DNA of 64,000 bases from Chinchilla lanigera (Eukaryota; Chordata; Mammalia; Rodentia; Chinchillidae). Below the pieces are notes generated by a model. The model saw only the letters and a program-made list of their open reading frames with translations, was not told where the DNA came from and searched no databases. The stretch is from positions 301,802-365,801 of the forward strand of contig NW_004955460.1 of NCBI RefSeq assembly GCF_000276665.1, read 5' to 3'. Both the position numbers and the translations under genes were made by a program. Below are positions 49,196 through 61,295 of the stretch, piece by piece (position 1 is the first letter of the stretch; each line of letters opens with the position of its first letter).

Positions 49196-50174
49196 TTTCA
49201 CCAAAGTTTTTGATGAAACTCCCAACTGCTATAAAAATGTTAAAATGATAATGTGATTCCACAGATTAACCATAATTGTTAAATAACAGCCTTCCAAACT
49301 GGTATGTTTGAGGTAGTTGATTCTTTTTGCATGAAATGACATGTCACTATTATTGGCTCTTAGGAGCCTAGAGGTGAATAGCTGCAGTACTCTGAGGGCA
49401 CTTGGAATGGGGAAATGCATGGGGCAAGGAAATGTCCTAGGGTCCTTGAGCCTGGGGGAGCACCATCATCTCAGCCCCCCAAACTCTTTCCTGCCCACCC
49501 CATAAGGGACCTGTCCTCAGCATGGCAACCATAGTTCTGTGGATAAAAACACCACTCACTTTTAAGTCAGTACAGTACCGGCTGACCTGCCCTTCCTGCC
49601 CTCTAAGGCATTGCTAAGGCTGCTTCTAACATGATGGTGAGGGTGTAGCCATGCAGATAGAGATGACTGAGATGACCTGAACAAGGAATAGAATAAATGT
49701 CAACTCAGATATTACTTGGCTAGGTGCCTTTCTCATTTAGAGGTGGCCCCTAATGGCCCAGGAAAGAAATAGCAATCATATAGGTAGTAAGTTACACAGA
49801 TAAGGAACCCATGAAAACTTTAAAAAGAGAACATCATCTTTAGCTTAACGTTAAACAATTGACTACCTCAAAGAATTATAAATTTTCTAACAAATCGAAA
49901 ATTATTCAAACTTATTCAAGAAGTAGAAAACAACCATCACAGTACAATCTCGGAAACTTTGAGAAAACTGACTGCCTCCAAAATTGATGCACAGACTGCA
50001 TATGTATGTTTAAGGTTGTGTTCTTTCAAACCTTCAAGGGTTAGAAAATCCCTTCACTATTTAAACAGTTCCAGAAATCTAAAATTAGTGGAAAATATCT
50101 TAATTTGTTATCATGAACTATCATGACCACAGCTCATAATCTGGGAAAGAAGGAAAGAAAACTACACTAAGTCT
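49196..50174. other. HECW1 intron, unassigned
   Basis: AT-rich, nothing recognised. Confidence 0.5.
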
Positions 50175-50515
50175 CCTTTTGTGAACACTCCAGGTGCGAA
50201 CTTTCATAGATATGACCAGACCTTGCATTATGAACATTCACAGATGTGAACAAATCACAGAAGTAGCTCATGTGTCTGGCAGACACTGTCACAGTTGTGC
50301 TGCTGTGTGCTTACTGTACAGTGTCACAGTTTACAGAAATCCAGTACAGTTGGGGACTTACGGTAATTTTTGTGTGTGTTTGATTTTTTTAATGCTTTAC
50401 ATTGCATATTCGTGTAAAAGGCGTATAAGGCTCATTCTGTTGGACTTACAAATGAATCAGATTTATGAATGTTCTGGAATGAAACTCATTTGTAAGTCAG
50501 GGACTTACTGTAAAG
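50175..50515 (+). mobile_element. Tigger-type DNA transposon fragment
   Basis: Ends with atttgtaagtcagggactta ctgta and has a matching inverted-type start (gaacactccaggtgcgaact). This layout suggests an old Tigger-family MITE. Subfamily not determined. Confidence 0.55.
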
Positions 50516-50739
50516 ACATCTTATGTGAATATACAAAATCCTAAGTAAAACACAGCAGAACTGAACCAAACCTACCAACTTAGTCTCAGAATAATATAAA
50601 ATGATTAAAGATATTAAATTTTTAGGGAACAAAAAATAATTAGTATTAGGAATTTTATTAGTGAAATTAATCACAAGGTCAAAAGACAAAGTTACATTGC
50701 TTTTTTATTGTTGTTAAAGGAGAAAAGATACTTGGTAAT

Positions 50740-51150
50740 GTCTGTCTTAGTTACTTTTCTCATTGCTGAGACGAAATACCCAGTTCCAACAAGTTAAGGG
50801 AGGAAAGGTTTATTTAGTTCACAATTTGTAGATGTTTTAGTCCATAATGTATTGGCTCCAAAGCAGGGCGGCATAGCAGAGGGCCAACAATTTATGGCAG
50901 CAGAGAACAGCAAAAGCAATACGGGAGGGAGAGAGAGAGAGAGAGAGAGAGTGGAAAGAGAGAGAGAGAGGCCTCTTTTTGTCTTTTATATTGTATACAC
51001 TCTGCCAAGGTTAGGCCCAAACCAACCAGTAGACTGACCCAGCAATTACCCACCCTTAAACATCAGCACCCTTAATTTCAGTATTGCCACCTCTGAGAAA
51101 GTCCTATGACCACACGAGGCTTTGGGGAGACATCTAGACACAAACTAGAA
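50740..51150 (+). repeat. Rodent LTR (ERVL-like)
   Basis: gtcttagttacttttctcat, tgctgagacgaaatacccag and gggaggaaaggtttatttag are typical of a rodent LTR family. It contains a (GA)n expansion at about 50925-50972 and ends near ctagacacaaactagaaca. Confidence 0.7.
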
Positions 51151-51249
51151 CAATGTCTGTCACCAACTTCTAGAGGAAAAAGTCCTTGTAGTAAATCTGA
51201 ATAGAAGAATGTTTCCTTAGCATAATAAGTAGCATCTATCTTAGCAAAG

Positions 51250-51585
51250 TACAGTTGGTGCTCTGTGTCCTTCATATCCATGGATTCAACCAAGTGTATA
51301 TTGAAAATATCCAGGAAAGGAAAAGCATTTGGATTGAACATGTAAAATTTTTCTTGCCATCGTTTCTTAAAAATACAGCATAATAAGTTTTTATATAGCA
51401 TTTGTACTGATTAGATCTTATGAATGATCTAGAGATTATTTAAAGTATATGGGAGGATATGTGTAGGCTATATGTAAATACTACAGGATTTTTTGTGTAG
51501 TGGATTTGAGCATCTGTAGCTTTTGGTATCCATGGGGAGGGAGGCCTGGGAACAAATCTCTGGATTTCAAGGGATGAGTGTTTAT
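51250..51585 (+). mobile_element. MER2 (Tigger-type MITE), near full length
   Basis: cagttggtgctctgtgtcct ... catccatggattcaaccaag ... tctagagattatttaaagta ... tttggtatccatggggaggg, the full MER2 order in sense orientation. Confidence 0.88.
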
Positions 51586-51854
51586 AACAGTAAAAGTAGA
51601 AGAATGCTGGTTAGCATCACTCTTCATAATATTCTACCAGTTCTAGTCACTGTAGTTAAGTATAAATGGGAAAATGAAAATTGATTTTAGAAATAACTTT
51701 TATTGCATAACCAAAGGGCTAAGGCATGTTACTAACAATATGTCACTGGCCCTTGCTACAACTGATAGCCTGTATCTTAGCAATAACATGTCTTGGCTCA
51801 ATAACTATGCAATAAAAGTTATTCCTATTTACACTCCTCATCCAGTTTTTCCCT

Positions 51855-52030
51855 TTGGCTCCCCTTCTCCTTCTCCTTCTACTTCTCCTTCTCCTTTTTT
51901 CTTCTCTTTCTCCTCCTTCTCCTTCTTCTTCTCCTTCTTCCCCTCCCTCTCCTCCTCCTCTTCCATCTCCACCTCCTTTTCCTCCTCCTCCACCTCCTTC
52001 ACCTCCTTCTCCTCCTCCTCCTCTTTTTTG
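51855..52030 (+). repeat. Long polypyrimidine tract
   Basis: About 175 bases almost purely C and T on the plus strand (ctccttctccttctactt-type units). HECW1 pre-mRNA is purine-rich here. Confidence 0.95.
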
Positions 52031-54179
52031 TCTCTCACTGCCAAAGTTTCTCATAGTTTATTGCCTGGGTTCCAAGCACACAGAAAGGCCAATTTGATCT
52101 TCTCAAACCCAGGTTCAAATTTTCAGCCTGATTCACTGATTGTTCTCCTTTACATTTGATGCCCACACTGGATCAATCATGAGTGACGAGGGAGGGAATC
52201 TCAGAGTCTGGGGGCTTGCTCAGCACTTTGCAGCTAGGACCAGTGTTGCTTCTGTGTCAGCCAGGAAGTGGGACCAAAGGAGTGCAGGAGAGGGGGGTGC
52301 TTTCCTACTAGAAGCATTGCAATATAGACCACCAACAGAGAACTATTTACTTGCTTTGAATGCAGTAGTCCATCAAATGGAACATCTAAAGACACTGGGT
52401 TTGCAGGCTGATGTGGACAATAAGTAAGCATTAGATTTTCCTACCTGTGCTAGCAAGCTATGATAATGCGGCTTGGCTTCATATAAACACCGACAGCATG
52501 GCTCTTAGCCTGCTGAGTATACACAGTAACATATATTCCCAAGGGATGAGCTATGCTCTGAGATGTGTTTGTATGAAGCACAATGAAGTAACCATACAAT
52601 TCAAATGAAAAACAATAGTTAAAAAACATAGATTGGAAGGGAAAGCTTCCACCAGTTGAGAAATACTTTCATGCATGAAAAAACACCTTCTAGCCATTGT
52701 GCTCGTTTTTATTTATCTCCCTTACTTTAAACAACTGCTTGTCTAGAAACTAATTACATTTGCTAACACAGGTTACAATTATGTAAGAAGTATGAGACAA
52801 AGGAAATGCTTTTCTTTAGGTTCTGGATCTCAGACAGTGTGTCCACATGCATAGCAAGAAGATAGCTAAAGAAACGATCCACATAATTTCAACCCCATCA
52901 AACATTTATATTTTGATCTAAGTTGGATGGCACAAATAAAGAGTTCTGAAGATTCATTAAAATAAGACCCTAGAGAAGAAGCAGAGGCCCTCTCCCTCTC
53001 TATGGATATGCAGGTATTACTTTAATATCCAGGCCCAGGTCCCCAGTTCTAGAGCCCCTGTGTGAACTTACAGGCCTCAATTACTTCATCTTCTCTGGGT
53101 GTCCCAGAACCAGTCTTGTCTGATATTGCAGGCTATCCCTGCTCTTTGGGTGTGTTGCTGCTCCTATTTTCCATTTTTGAAACCATGCTTCAGTGCAAAT
53201 CCTACCATCTCGGTCTTTGTATCCCAGCCCAGGGACTGTGTGGTATGACACCTGTCTTAGTGCTACCACTGTCCATCCAGGTTGCCTGAGCTCTGTTTAG
53301 AGCAGCCTGGGTTTGTGTTTATTTTGCCAGTGGAGAACAGGCCCCAGGAGTTGACCTGCTGTGTTAGACAGTGCAGCTGCCCAGGCCCTGAGAGTTTCCT
53401 GAGCCTGTTGTAGAGTTTGCTCACGGTCCTTCAATCCCTAGATGCACTGAGGCAGATGCAGAAACACCCGCAGGACACTGAGACCTGTTCTTTAGATTTG
53501 AAGATCTCTTCTAAATACTATGACATCTTCCATAGCACAAATATCCAGTGAAAGCAGCTCTGTACTGGCAAATTCTAGGGGCTCAGAAACATTTTGATTA
53601 GCCAATGAGCAGGGCTAGTTACACTGGATGCTCAAATCATAACTCTGGTGACTGAACTCACACACCGACTGCCTACATCCTGCAAGCTGTCAGAAGGTTC
53701 ATGCTAACTAAAGTCTACAGGAGTTTCTTTGCAGCTGTCATGTTTACCATTCCTGATCTTTTACAGCCTCCACTTCCCCACAAAAAGATCAGGCCCTGTA
53801 GGGTTTCTTTTATGGGATCCTTTGAAAAGGCTCTTAAAAAAGGATCCTTTCTTCACCAAATATCATTTTTAAACTGCACCAAAAATTCAGGCTGTGAGTT
53901 TCTCTTGGAGAAATGAGTGGAAAGGAAAATAATTTGTCTTAAAGGCACCAGGGGCTATCAGTCTTTCTAAGGGGACATAGTGCGATCTGAATTAAGAAAC
54001 GTGAGCCTGGTGGAGAATGAATTTTACCATCCTTGAGGTAGGAACATGTATGGTGTGTGAGGTCAATAGAGCTGGACCCCAGAAACAGAATACAGGGGGT
54101 AGTAAACACTTGAGTTTTGGGGGGTACCCAAGGAACAGATGGTGAAGATTTTATCCTAAATGAGATGAGAATTCAGGGG
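52031..54179. other. HECW1 intron, unassigned
   Basis: No exon or confidently named repeat found in about 2.1 kb. Confidence 0.5.
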
Positions 54180-56640
54180 CAGTTTCACATAGGATCAATG
54201 GAATGAACTGACTGATGTGTTAAAATGACCATTCTGGATGATCCACGGGGACAGGTGAGGCCTGCAAGGATGGCAGCAGCCTTCAGCATGGAGGTTCCTA
54301 GGTCCAGATGGGAGGTGATGTGGCTTTCACTAGGGGTAGCAGTGGAGGTAATGGGGTCAGGCTCAAGATACACTTTCATGACAAAGAGGATTCAATGGGA
54401 GAGGAGAGAAAAAGAGGCACCAAGGGCAGTCTGTGGTCTTGGGCTGGAGCAACGATATGGAGAGCACAACCATTTACTGAAATGGAATAAAGTATAGGAG
54501 AGGGTTCAGGGGAGAAAGTGCAGAATTCTCTTTCAGATATATTAGGTTTTGTTCCTAATAAATAGTCAAGTAGAACAGTTGAGTAGGTATGTGTACCAGA
54601 GTCAGTACTCTAAAGAACAGAGTAGGCTACAAATGTTAACGTGGGGCCGTAAAGGTGTAGATGGCATTTGAATCCACGTGGCTGGGCAAGATCACCAAGG
54701 AAGTTTGTGTGGATGGAGGTGGACCAAGGGCTGCACATCAATTGATGCAATCTTCAGGGAATGGAAGGCGGGGAGCAAGAATAAGGTAAACTCAGAGGGA
54801 ACAGGCAGTGAAGTAAAAGGAAGAACCAAGGGATGGGGGATGCAGGTTTCAAGAAGGAAGCGGAGCCTGACTGTGTCAAGACTTATTGAGATCTGCTAGT
54901 AGAAGGCCTGAGAGTTACCCAGTGGACTACATAACCTCGGTGATGAGTTCTTTCCACAGAGAAGAGGGGAGGAAAGGCTGGCTGGAGAAAATGGGAGAAG
55001 AGGCAGTGAAGACAGGGAGTTCTCGGGATGAAAATTCCTAGAAAGAGTTGCAAGAAAAATGTTTTAGAGGGAAATTGGCAAGACATGGAGCTTCTGAAAG
55101 TAAACTGGAAGGACAAGGTGCAACAGAAAAGATGAAAGGTGACAGGAAAAATGGCTTGGTGAGAAAGATTAGATGTTAGCTTGGAAGAGGTAGAAAGGTG
55201 GCTAGTAGACATTTGCATAAGAGTTTGAAGCTGAGGAGAGGTCAAGACTGAAAATACAGATTACAATTTGTATTTTGACTTGGAGAAAAGTTTATAAAGC
55301 AGGGAAATTTGATTACATTGCTATATTTTATATAAAATTATATCTGTTGGGCTGGGGATATAACTTAGTGAGTGGCATAAGCGCCTGCCTGGCAAGTACA
55401 AGGTCCTGAGTTCGATTCCCAATACCAAAATATTATATCTGTCTTTCCATCCATCTGTTCATTCATCCATCCATGCAGAAAAGAGAATGGAAGGAATGAG
55501 GTCAAAATAAAAATAGCATCTGTTTCTATATGGAGGTATTTCTTACAAATTTAAAATTTCTATGATTGCACAATTTTTATTGTATATTTGTATACATATA
55601 ATAGGCCTACAAAGAAAATTAGGTGACAGAGGCATTCGAGTAGGGAAAAGTTCCAAGTAGGAAATTTTCCTACTTGGAAAAGTTTCAAGTAGGAGTTTAT
55701 ATCTACTACAGGAAAGTGTCCTTTAATGCAAAGAGTGATACTTGTTCACTGAGTTTGTCAACTAGGTGGTTTGTGCTGCTCACGGAAAGAGTAATTTGGG
55801 TGGCAATTACTGAAATCAGGTTTTAATAGTGAAGAAGAGTGAATGAGGACATAGAACCAGAAGTCGGGGGAGAGTATACAGTGTGAAGACTGATGAGAAA
55901 GGGGTAAACACCGGAGCAAGGGTAGAGAGGAGTGAATAGCACAAGAGGGTGGGTCTGCCTTGAGGAGGCCAGGGAGGGTGCCAAGGTTGGCTAGGCATTT
56001 GTAGTGAGGATGGGAATTGAGGTGGTTGGGTTAGTGTTTTCATTGCAGTAGGATCTGAAGTCCTCTCTTCAAAGTGGGGGCGACTTTGGTTGGTAGGGGC
56101 TTGCAGGACAATGGCATGGATGAAGAGGACTTGAGAGCATTGCAGTAGATCCTACTGAGACCAGACAGTGTGGCTTAGAATTGTACCATCTCTCAGGATT
56201 ACATCCTCTTTAGTGCCATAGGTGCAGAAAACACTGAATGTTGAATTCAACACTATATGTGGGGCAATGAATTACAGTATTGATCCATAGCTGCTTTTTG
56301 CCCATGGCTAGTTTACAGGCACAGAAGCGGGAAGGAGTTGTGTGTAGGGAAAAGAAGAGCTCAGCAGACCTAGGGTGAGGGGTGCCATGCTGGCTGTCTG
56401 AGGTGTGAATGAACTTGGCCAGCAGTTGAGGGGAGGAGGTGCGAATACCAGCTGTACAGTGAGTAAAGATGAGATTTTAGTTTTCAGTTTCTGAGATGGC
56501 ACAGTTCTGGGTGATAATGAGGTCAGGAGGGACTTGAGGGAGCAGGTGGCTAAAATGGAATGTAGATCAAGACTACTGGGGTTAGGCAACTTCTTCTCAA
56601 CACCCACCTTTATTGGATAATGTTTAGGCGATGTTAAAGA
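54180..56640 (+). repeat. Ancient mammalian interspersed repeat (family not named)
   Basis: Purine-rich sense strand with the same ordered phrases as 3430-4900 (gtagatggcatttgaatcca, ggctgggcaagatcaccaag, ccaagggctgcacat). Interrupted by an ID SINE at 55349-55430 and an AT-rich insert. The frames are not open in any convincing way. Confidence 0.5.
55335..55440 (+). repeat. ID SINE with target-site duplication
   Basis: Body starts at 55349 (ggctggggatataacttagt) and ends gttcgattcccaatacc. The A-box region has a small insertion. The direct repeat attatatctgt flanks it. Confidence 0.88.
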
Positions 56641-57185
56641 AGCCCCTCTTCCATACCCTGAAGAAGTTGTTTAAATATTGCAAATGTAAGGCACAATTTA
56701 TATCTGGTCCTCATAGCTTCCCTGTGTATGGAAACAGTTTTGCAAATTAGCTGAGAAAACTTGAAGTTTTCTTCATCTGCCATGAAAGAGACTCTGCCAA
56801 CAGAAGATAATGACAGGATATTATCTTCTGATTGCTAATTAGCAACTGAAATGAATGTCTAGCTCTAATGCTGCCAAGTCCCCTCCATGAATATGTCCCC
56901 TGCAGAGGGAGTGAGAACAGGGCTATTTTTCTTCAACATGGTAGGCCCAGTGTGCAACTCTCTGCTAGAGAAAGCTCACCTGAAAGAATTATGCATACTT
57001 TAATATAACCTCTGACAATATATAGATTGCAAGTAACTGACTTAGTATTGATTTGACTAAAATGTTAAATGAAACAATAGTTATGGTAAAATATGTCACC
57101 TCAAAGTGCAGATAGTGGTTTTCCTTGTGTTCCATCATTCTGATTAGGTTGATTAATATCCAGTATTAATTTGACAGTTTATTAT

Positions 57186-57240
57186 GGTTAGGTTAGGTTA
57201 GGTTAGGTTAGGTTAGGTTAGGTTAGGTTAGGTTAGGTTA
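57186..57240 (+). repeat. (GGTTA)11 pentanucleotide array
   Basis: Eleven perfect GGTTA units, with imperfect flanks (attat on the left, atgtgg on the right). Confidence 0.98.
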
Positions 57241-57859
57241 ATGTGGAAAGAGGCAGAGAAATAGAGGTCTAAGAACATAAACATTATCACAAGTAGAGAG
57301 CATACCACTTCTGGTTTTGATTCTAGTTGTGCTTAGTTATATTCAGATGCCTGGGGCAGAAAATAATTTTTATAAAATCTCAGAGATGACTTCATTGAGC
57401 CCTGATGGATGTTACATTAACTTTAACCTTCAAGCATTCTTTACTGGGAGAGTCCAAACGTTTTATTGTGCAATATCATGCATGCTCACGGTTGAGATTA
57501 TATTTATAAGCCACAAAATGATGTGCATATTTATTACTTGAGTCAAACAACTGGACAGCTTATCGACAAAATCAACCAAGTCTTTAAGTGATGGACGAAA
57601 ATAACTCAGTTCTCCATTTAACATTTTAGCTATTTAACTTCCCAGCTCTTTTGCTGTCTGAGCTTCAATCACTAATACCCAACTTAACTTCTATGTGGAT
57701 TTGCCCTGTAACTTCAGGAAAACTACTAAAGTTTTCATCTCAGCTTCTCTGTTTATCTTTGATGGGTTTCTGCCCCTGTAAAATTCTGCCAGGTCATCAT
57801 GGCAGTGGTCCAACATGGCATGGGGCCCAAAACAACAATGTGTCACTCCAAGACTAACT

Positions 57860-58117
57860 TCCGCCTTCTTCCCCTAACCTGACCTCAACTTCCTCTTTTC
57901 TTTTTGCACATGCCAACACTTCCCCAATCAGCATTTGTTACGACACCTTGACCACCCATATAGGCTCCACCCAAAAACCATCTCAAAAGATTCTTTGTCC
58001 CCCTTCTTTCCCCTCAGAGGGTTCCTGCATTCTCCTGCATCCCTCCCACACCCCCAATAAAGACTTCTTTTATCTCTGTCCTGTCTCTCATTTGCGCCAG
58101 AAGAAAAACCTTACAAT
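57860..58117 (+). repeat. ERV1/gamma-type LTR, 3' part
   Basis: U3-like CT-rich sequence (ctccacccaaaaaccatctc, gggttcctgcattctcctgc) leads to an AATAAA signal at 58056-58061. It is followed by R-U5-like sequence ending in a CA near 58115. The next bases (cttgggggaa) resemble a decayed proline-tRNA primer-binding site. The left boundary is uncertain. Confidence 0.6.
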
Positions 58118-58307
58118 CTTGGGGGAATACTGTTAATTTCTTCCTATAGGATTCTGGGGGCTGTTAGAGAGAATGGTGACTTCTCTATCGAAATGTGGTA
58201 GATTCTTCAAATAGATACTCCAAAGGGCTATAGAGAAATGTAATACTGAATTATTAAATTTGGAGGTTTTTATGGTGGAAGGTATATGAATAGGTACCTA
58301 CCTGTAG

Positions 58308-58690
58308 TGAGTTAAATGTTTGCCCCTCCCTCCAATTTATGCCCAGGTCCTAAACCCTGGAACTTGTAATTTTACTTAGGAAAAGGGTCTTTGAAGATAT
58401 AATTAAGGATCCCAAGATGAAATTATCTTGGATTATCCAGGTAGGCCCTAAGTCCAATGACAAATGTCCTTAGAAGGGATAGAGAGAAGACAGAAGTATA
58501 TTAGAAAGATGTGTGAAAACAGAGGCAGAGATTGGAGAGATTTGATATACACCAGGGAGCACTGGAACCAGCAGAGGCTGAAAGAGGTGAGGAAAAATTC
58601 TCCCTTAGAACCTTCAGAAGGAGCATAGCCTTGTTGATATCTTGATTCTGGACTTCAGGCCTCCACAAATGAGAATATCCCATCTGATTG
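58308..58690 (+). repeat. MLT1-type solo LTR
   Basis: Near-consensus landmarks: aggaaaagggtctttgaaga, cttggattatccaggtaggc, aggcagagattggagagatt, ggaccttcaggcctccac-like end. Confidence 0.88.
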
Positions 58691-60685
58691 CTGTAGCCAT
58701 CCTAGTCACAGAGTACCCAACCAAAGGATATTCTTCTTTATTTGTCTGGAATATTCCTTTAAACATATTATCGGGTGATTTGCAAGCTGTTTTGCTAACA
58801 TCATGTATTTAATTTTATGCAAGAGAAGAATTTACTGAGTTTTGGGATAAGACATTGCATCTGATTCCACGTTCAGAATTATTTAGAAAATTTGACCCCC
58901 AGGCTACTTGCCTGGATAACCAGAATACTGTGAAACTTGCTAGCTCCTCATCCAACTGGATAAGTGAGGAAGGAGAAAGTTTAGGACTATACAAATCAAA
59001 GACTGGAAGTATATTAATATCACTCTGTTCCAGGCAGAACTAGTAGTGCCTCTGTGGCCCTTTAGATAGTACATTTCTCTCCTACCTGTGATTCATTAAT
59101 CAGTGCACAGTGTATTACTAAAGCCAAGTCAGACTGCAACCCAAATAACTGTTAGCCTTTCAGGATTTCCTTTTTCCCTCCCTTTTCCCTTCCTTTTACT
59201 TTCTTTCCACAAATAAAATAAGGCACCTGCCACATGAGTGAGAATGTGTTAGTTGTTGGGATTCCAACAGAACAACAGATAAGGATCCCAAGCTCCCAGG
59301 GAATATACAATCTAGTGACATCAGGTGTCAGGAAAATATTAGATTTAAATACTCCCTAAGTCTAAGATGAAATGGCATTCTGTAATTGGCACATAACAGC
59401 ACAATAATAATGGCTCTGATAACATCAAGTTCCCATACTACACAAAAGTGTACCTGCTGATACAATCAGGATGCCAGAAATACCTGAAGCTATTTAAGTA
59501 ATTGTTTCTGAATTAATTGCACTGACAGATGGGAAATGTGCATGCAGACGCCAAACCCAACAATAAACCAACATGATACTGAAGTTTGTATCTGTGATAT
59601 GCAGCTTTATTGTTTTAATGGCCCATCTACGGATGGCATTTTTCTTTAGAAAACAGAATTAATTGACATTCTTTGAGATTTGAATATAAAAAAAAAAGTC
59701 CCTAGAAGTCCAGGGAGTAGGGAAAGCCAACCTTAAAGTCTATGTTTGCCTTTTTTGTTCCTTTGTCCCCTAGAGATTCTTAGGTATCTGATCTGTTCTC
59801 AGTCTACACCGAGGACCTGACTCTTGGACTATATCACACATCTTTGTAGAAGTGTATTCTTATTTAGTTTCCACAATGATAGTCCTCATTTTTAGTTCCA
59901 AATGCCCTCCTTCTCAGATCCAAACTTTCCACCCTCCCTACTCTTCTGAATATGCACTCACTTGCCAGAAATGGAGGCTCAACAGAAGATAAGCTCTTAT
60001 ATTTTCACACAATTTACTTTTGAAATCTGTCTTAGTAGTCAAAAAAACCTTTTAGAAGAACATGCTGATTCTGTTAATTTGATCTGGCATTTAAACCAGA
60101 AAATGAATACCTTTCATGGAAAGTACATCTTTGAGTGACTTAAACAATAATTTCAAAATTTAATTTTTGTATTTTGGATCAAGACTAAGAATTTTTCAGC
60201 CATGATATCGTTCACACATTCTAACTTATTAGGGGGCCTTGATATCAGAGTGCTTTCATTTTCTTTGTTCTCAAAGCAAAACTTAAAAATGGTCAGCAAT
60301 TATTTCCTTTCATGTAATCAAGCCACCTGTATTCATAGAAAAGAGTTTTAGCTGACTAATTACAGCATAATTTCTAATCCTTATTTTATATGTTAGGATG
60401 CTGAAGCAAGATAAAGAATCTGCTCAAGTTAATTAAGCCCAATTCTTTTGAAGGCCTTTCTCACTTTAAATTGTAATACACCAGGGCAATTTAGAGACTT
60501 ATAAATGGCATCTCCCACCTCTATGCAGAGCACAAGCTCCTTCTGTCTCCCATGAGTGGTTTTTTATGCACACTTTGCTGCAACTTATTTTCTGATACAC
60601 CAAACATACAAGACGGAGAAGGTGAAACAGCCTGAAAACCAGGATTTCTATTCCTTTCACACTATGAACTTTGTAAAAGAATCCT
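58691..60685. other. HECW1 intron, unassigned
   Basis: AT-rich, no exon or confidently named repeat found. Confidence 0.45.
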
Positions 60686-60689
60686 TTCA

Positions 60690-60870
60690 ATTTTAAGTTT
60701 GCCTGGGCATGTCACAGTCTCTCCAATCCTCTCTTCCCATCTACAAATAAAGATAATAATGTTAATATTTGCTTACCTACCTCACAGGAAAATTAAAAAG
60801 AAGAGTAATTTAATGTTAATAGGTTCTTTGAAGATGAAAAGCACTTCATAATTGCTAAATTCTAGTGTAT
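60690..60870 (+). repeat. MIR SINE
   Basis: tgggcatgtcacagtctctc, catctacaaataaagataat and the downstream 'gaagatgaaaagcacttcat' segment follow the MIR order. Confidence 0.7.
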
Positions 60871-61177
60871 TTTAAAAAACCCATCTCAAAGACACTCTTC
60901 TTTCCTTATCCTAACTTTGATTAATTAAAATAATTACCCTTCTTCCACTTCGTTATTTAAGTACATAAGACCTTATGACGTTCCCACGCAATATATGTTC
61001 CATGTTTTACCCAATGTTATTGCCTTAATTTTTGGACCTTTCATGCATTGTAACTTCTCAGGTAGTGGAAAATCTGGCAACAATCTGTTGTTTCCGCTTG
61101 AGGTGGATTTCATTTCTGGGTGTGAAAATTGCACTTTTTTCTTACCCTCTGGAAGGGCTGCTGAAGCTGCATCTAAG

Positions 61178-61295
61178 GCAATGTTTGTCAAGGTGGGGAG
61201 CGTCCTCCACTGGCAGCTGAGTTCAACTGGGTGCTTGTTAAAGCACAGGTACCAGGATGGCAGACCCCAGGGGGCAGATTATGAGAATCTGACTC
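61178..61295 (+). repeat. MER5-like DNA transposon fragment
   Basis: gcaatgtttgtcaaggtggg, gggtgcttgttaaagcacag and agattatgagaatctgactc resemble the MER5 pattern. Confidence 0.5.

Noticed and set aside
51674..52159. Ser/Pro-rich and Glu/Lys-rich open frames on both strands
   Set aside because: They are translations of the polypyrimidine tract and have no start or splice context or domain.
57186..57240. Interstitial vertebrate telomere tract
   Set aside because: The unit is GGTTA, not TTAGGG, and no TTAGGG units occur in the flanks.
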